DNA of 38,770 nt, from NCBI RefSeq assembly GCF_000220395.1, contig NW_004085993.1:1-38770 (forward strand), written 5' to 3'. The notes under the pieces were generated by a model. The model searched no databases, was not told where the DNA came from, and saw nothing but the letters and a program-made list of their open reading frames with translations. A program made the translations under genes and the position numbers. Each line of letters opens with the position of its first letter. Position 1 is the first letter of the stretch. Below are positions 34,683-38,770 of the stretch, piece after piece. The DNA is from Ichthyophthirius multifiliis (lineage: Eukaryota; Ciliophora; Oligohymenophorea; Hymenostomatida).

Positions 34683-35701
34683 ATGCTAAAAAAAATATTC
34701 AATAGATATTATTATTCATCATAAAAAATAAGTAAACACTTAAAAAAATAACACTAAAATAAAAACCAAAAATAAAAGCCAATGTATTAAGATTGCAATT
34801 CGATCACAAAGGTTATTTTATAAATTTACCAGGTCGTTTATTTCCCATAGACTAAAATAAATTAATCCAAGAACTTTAGTTTGAATTCGTCCATTATTAC
34901 TAATATGGAATAATAAAATTTTAATCGAAAGAAGGCCATAATTATTCTGTAAATACTCCTCTAAGTGTAATTTTATAAGATGATTTTATTTTAAATATTG
35001 AAAATGAGTCTTATATAATTGTAAATACTAATAATTAATATATATAAAATATTAATGTAAACCCAAGCATTAATATGAAATACGATTAATAAGCTTTAAA
35101 TGATATATTGATAATCACGGGAAATAATATTTATTAAATATAGGTTTTAACAGATTTAATAGGGAGATTGTAAAATTTAATTAATAAAAGCTAAAAAATT
35201 AATAAAAGTTATATTTAGTTATGTACTCTTAATGTTATTAATTAGATTTGTATAGAAAATAAAAATTAATTGAATTTTCTTAATTAAACTATTTAAATTG
35301 TTGAAAAAAAAAAAAATTATGTTTTAAAATTATAAAGTGAGAATAATCTCATGAAAGTTTCAAAAAAATAAAATCGATTTATAAAAACTTTCTTTGCATT
35401 TATTACTTTATAAGTCTTTTTATTTTAATATGCTACTTATGTGCAATTTAGTTGGGATATAATAGAACCGGTTACTTGTATGGCTGGTTTGGCAGATCTA
35501 ATTACTTCTTATACATTTTGGCTGATATTTGGAAAAAAATTTAGCTTTTAAGCTCTTTATGATTTTTAGTAGTAGCAATAAAATGATGATTTGTTAGAAA
35601 TTTAAGATATTCTATTGTATTTGAATAAAAAAAGAATATTCTTTACAAGTTCTTTGGAAAAAGTTTTATTACTATAAAACTCAGATTAAAATATTCTATG
35701 A
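34683..35701 (+). CDS. MCU: Mitochondrial calcium uniporter, MCU
   Basis: A protein of 323 aa from exons 34683-34731 and 34779-35701 (47-nt intron, phase 1). The start MLKKIFNRYYYSSQK is a basic, aromatic mitochondrial targeting sequence; no later Met fits as well. The N-terminal domain begins with FDHKGYFINLPGRLFPIDQN and contains EGHNYSVNTPLSVILQDDF. Helices include GRLQNLINKSQK and NQTIQIVEKKKNYVLKLQSE. Two membrane helices (FIKTFFAFITLQVFLFQYAT; CMAGLADLITSYTFWLIFGK) flank the pore signature WDIIEPVT at 242-249. This corresponds to the family motif WDxxEP, whose Asp and Glu form the calcium filter; the usual Met is Ile. A final coiled coil follows. MCU conducts calcium into the matrix of the inner mitochondrial membrane. 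No MICU or EMRE gene is seen nearby. Confidence 0.92.
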
Positions 35702-35800
35702 AGTTTTTTGTTTATTTCATATAAAAAAATAAATATTTAATAATTTTTTTTAAATTTTTTAATTTAAAAAAATATATAACAATTATCATTTATATTTTAT

Positions 35801-38770
35801 TCATTAATTTTTTATATAATTTATAATATTATTTTATACGAATGTATAATCTAAGATCTACTATAATATATCATTAAATCCTTTCATGTTTCTTACACTC
35901 GAACAATAATTTAAAAATGAAATAATATTTTAAATCAAAATTAAATCTATATAAAACACTATTAAATAACAAACAGTCCATTTATAATCTTCTTTTTAAG
36001 TAATAATACTACATTTTTTTATAATAAAAAAAATAAAAAATATCAAAAAAATCACTAAAAAAAACAAATTTGGAATAATATATCTAAAACGCTATAAAAT
36101 ATTATATTTTTCAATAAATTTTTTCATATATGATTTAACCAAAATACAACACAAAATCATAACTGTCATTATAAAATATCCAAAAAATAAAGAATAAAAG
36201 CAAATTAGCATAAATAAGCATTATTTAAAATACATAAGTAATGCCTAAGTACTGAATTACGTGAATTGTCTTACAAAATATACATTTCAATAAATTCATT
36301 CGCAATAAGTGTAAAATATATTTTCTAATCATATTTATAATTATCAGGATTCATATTAACTGCAGATTTATTTTTTATTTCATTTTGAGAATTATCAACT
36401 GAAATAGCAGTTGCACTTTTTTGAAGGCTTTATTTAGCTTGTTTGCCAACTATATAATTATGAGGACTAAAACTATTAGTATAGCTTTAAATGATTAAAT
36501 TACTTTTTTTTCTTGGATTTACATCTATTATATTATTATTTTTTGTGTCTAAGCCTATTATTTATTAGCTTATTTAATTTCCTTTTTGAATAGTTGATTT
36601 AAGCATTTAAATTAGATTTTCTTTCTGTTATATCACTATATTATCAATCTGGTCAAACTTTTCTACGTGTTAATTTTCAGATTTTGTTATTTTCGGTTTA
36701 CATTCTGCTTCTTTGAAATTATTTTCTTTTTTATTTCTAAAATATAACCTGTTATCTAAAACGTGGCAAATTATGCATGCAATTATTGTATATATAGTAA
36801 TCACTAGATATGCTTTAAACATCAACTTACTAGTTAAATGTGCTTCTTATTTTTTTTATATTTCTTATGTTTCTTATAATTAACCTTCACATTTGCCATT
36901 ATTAAAAACAAGTCCCTTTTTACACTCCAAACATTTATTATCGCCTGCTTATGTGCATTTTTCGCATGAAATATGGCAAGGGTCACATCTATTAGTCTTC
37001 ATATTTTTAAATTTAGTTTAAGAACATTCAGTTTTACATTGGTTTTCATCTAAGTAAGTATTCCCAAAGCACAACATTTCATTACTACAGAGTCCATTAT
37101 ATAAATAGAATCCCTAAAAACATTCTAAACATTCCGTATATTATTTGCAGTTTAAACAATTAGAACCACAAGGTTAACAAATTCCCTAAGAATCTGGGAA
37201 ATAAGATTCATCACATTCTTATTTACATTATTGATTTTTGGTTAATAAGTAATTCTATTTACAAGATAGACACATGTCCTTTTTTATGCATGTTTTACAA
37301 GTTAAGCCACATAATTCACATTTTAATGTACTTCTTTTAAAATATTTTCCTCCTTCACACGTATCACATGTATTAGAATTAGAACAAGTAAGGCAGGTAG
37401 GATCGCATTATTAACAAATTTTATTTGAATCCGAAAATTATTATATATCGCATTTATCGGCACATTTCTTAGTCTATAAAAGAACTTAAGGATTATTACA
37501 TGTAATACACTAATTGCCTAGTATTCCATCTTCGCAGGTTCTGCAATTATTATCACATATTTCACAAAAACCACTTCTTGTGTTTTTGTAATGTCCCACA
37601 CCGCATGTATTACATGAAATAGCATTTGAGCAAGTAAGACAAGTCACATTACATGATTAACATGTCCTAAAAGCATCTACATACTAATTCTATTAGCATG
37701 CAGAAACGCATTTATGGTCTTAAGTCATAAAATAATTAGGAAAGCATTCTGTACATTATTTAGAAGGATTATCAACGCAAGTTTTGCAGTTATCAGAGCA
37801 AGGCGAACAATAATTAGTTGTAGAATCTAAATACATACCATCATCACATGTGGAACATGAATTTCCATTAATACATGATAAGCATGATATATTACAGGGT
37901 TAACATTTTTTCGTAAGATCCGGATATTGTTTCGGCAAACAGGAATTTTGGCAAGTTTGATTTGTTTATAAATATTAAGGGTCATTACAAGAAAGGCAGG
38001 CAGTTTTAGAAACATTACAAGTTTTGCAATTTGAATCACACAATTCACATAAACCACTTTCTGAATTTATAAATGATCCAGAACTACAAGTACTACAGGA
38101 AATCCCATCTATACATGTAGCACACGTACTGTTACATGCTTTACAGATATTAGAAGAATTCAGATATTAGTTTGAATAGCATTCCGTGACACATTTTTTT
38201 TCCAGTTATTGGTAATATAAAGGAGATGAACAGGAAAGGCATTTAGTTTTGTCAGTACCATTTTCACATGTAGCGCATGAGGTATCACATGCTTCACACA
38301 ATAAAGTATTCGTATTTAAAAATTTTCCATCTGCACAAGTTTTACAAATCATCTCATCAGTACATGTAAGACATAAAATATTGCAATCACTACATTTAGG
38401 TATAGTAATATCAGTAGTATCTATATATTAATTACTATTACAAGCATCTACACATGTCTTGTCTTTTGTTTATAAAAAGTAAGGTGAATCACAAGAAGTA
38501 CTATATATCTATAATATCATTTTCGTAAGTTTTACAATTAATATTACATTAATCCCTAACAGTTATATGAAAACCTTAATCACATTTAGTGCAAGTAGTT
38601 TAATTAATACATTATATACATCCTTTCATACATGGAGTGCATATTCTATCGTTAATATTTTTCTTAAAAGTACCTTATGGACAATCTACACATATGTCAT
38701 TTACAAAAACCTCATCACTTCCACATTAAATACATTTTAGATACTATTCATAAATTCAGTATCTTTACAA
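35801..38770 (-). CDS. Cys-rich furin-like-repeat membrane protein, 5' end missing
   Basis: Reads leftwards from beyond the window edge to TGA at 35803-35801. From about 38770 to 36880 it is a run of Cys-rich furin/GF-receptor-like repeats, with C-x2-C pairs roughly every 10-20 residues. Examples are ICVDCPQGTFKKN with CTPCMKGCIQC, KKCQPCNISCLSC, and CDPCHISCEKCTQAGDNKC. Next comes a membrane helix, AYLVITIYTIIACIICHVLD, then a Lys/Asn-rich loop (VNPRKKSNLIIQSYTNSFSP). More hydrophobic segments follow: CLFMLICFYSLFFGYFIM, LFFLVIFLIFFIFFII and VCYLIVFYIDLILIQNIISF. So an extracellular Cys-rich domain is joined to a multi-pass C-terminus, a type common and expanded in Tetrahymena and Ichthyophthirius. 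The frame slips near 36250, near 38505 and near 38735. It differs from GPI-anchored immobilisation antigens by its membrane segments. Ligand and function are unknown. Confidence 0.75.

Noticed and set aside
37827-38431. Two short frames, one on each strand, in the Cys-rich region
   Set aside because: Both are out of frame with the furin-like repeats, which carry the regular Cys spacing.
1-38770. Mobile elements, integrated viral sequence, CRISPR or telomere repeats
   Set aside because: No transposase, polymerase, capsid or integrase motifs, terminal repeats, CRISPR repeats or C4A2 telomere runs were seen on either strand.

Overview
This window looks like macronuclear DNA of an oligohymenophorean ciliate. 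Almost every convincing protein is open only if TAA and TAG are read as glutamine and TGA is the sole stop (genetic code 6). The DNA is extremely A+T rich (well over 80% by eye), and genes are cut by many tiny GT...AG introns of about 34-120 nt. The extreme A+T bias and near-exclusive use of TAA/TAG for Gln fit Ichthyophthirius multifiliis best; Tetrahymena or Pseudocohnilembus relatives are less likely. That assignment is inference. All gene models below were built by hand in code 6. Open frames in the standard code here are mostly accidental.

Layout, left to right: the 5' end of a gene leaving the window (-, 1-65); an unrecognised gene (-, about 1050-1906); tRNA-Ser(AGA) (-, 1974-2054); a protein with two cyclic-nucleotide-binding domains (+, 2966-5592); VPS8, the CORVET tethering subunit, with nine exons and a C-terminal RING (+, 6109-11220); a small RRM protein with an in-frame TGA (+, 11401-11739); an ionotropic-glutamate-receptor-like channel (-, 12513-14431); a TPR protein resembling the TPR half of FKBP immunophilins (+, 15253-16217); an Asn/Gln-rich protein with a heptapeptide repeat (+, 16645-18808); an SR splicing factor (-, 19200-19948); SUMO (+, 20809-21229); a membrane-bound hybrid histidine kinase (-, 22376-25821); a large multi-pass membrane protein with a PAS domain (+, 26341-31920); a Kelch/coiled-coil protein (-, 32118-34525); a mitochondrial calcium uniporter MCU (+, 34683-35701); and a Cys-rich furin-like-repeat membrane protein running off the right edge (-, 35801-38770).

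The genes do not form an operon or an obvious single pathway. Several concern signalling and ion transport (cyclic nucleotide binding, GluR-like channel, histidine kinase, PAS membrane protein, MCU), but this is ordinary for ciliates and I do not claim a linked system. Gaps between genes are pure AT-rich DNA of about 100-1100 bp, often with (TA)n tracts. No transposon, virus copy, CRISPR array or rRNA was seen. Several genes carry apparent single-base frame slips at A or T homopolymers. These look more like sequencing or assembly errors than true pseudogenes, but reads would have to decide.
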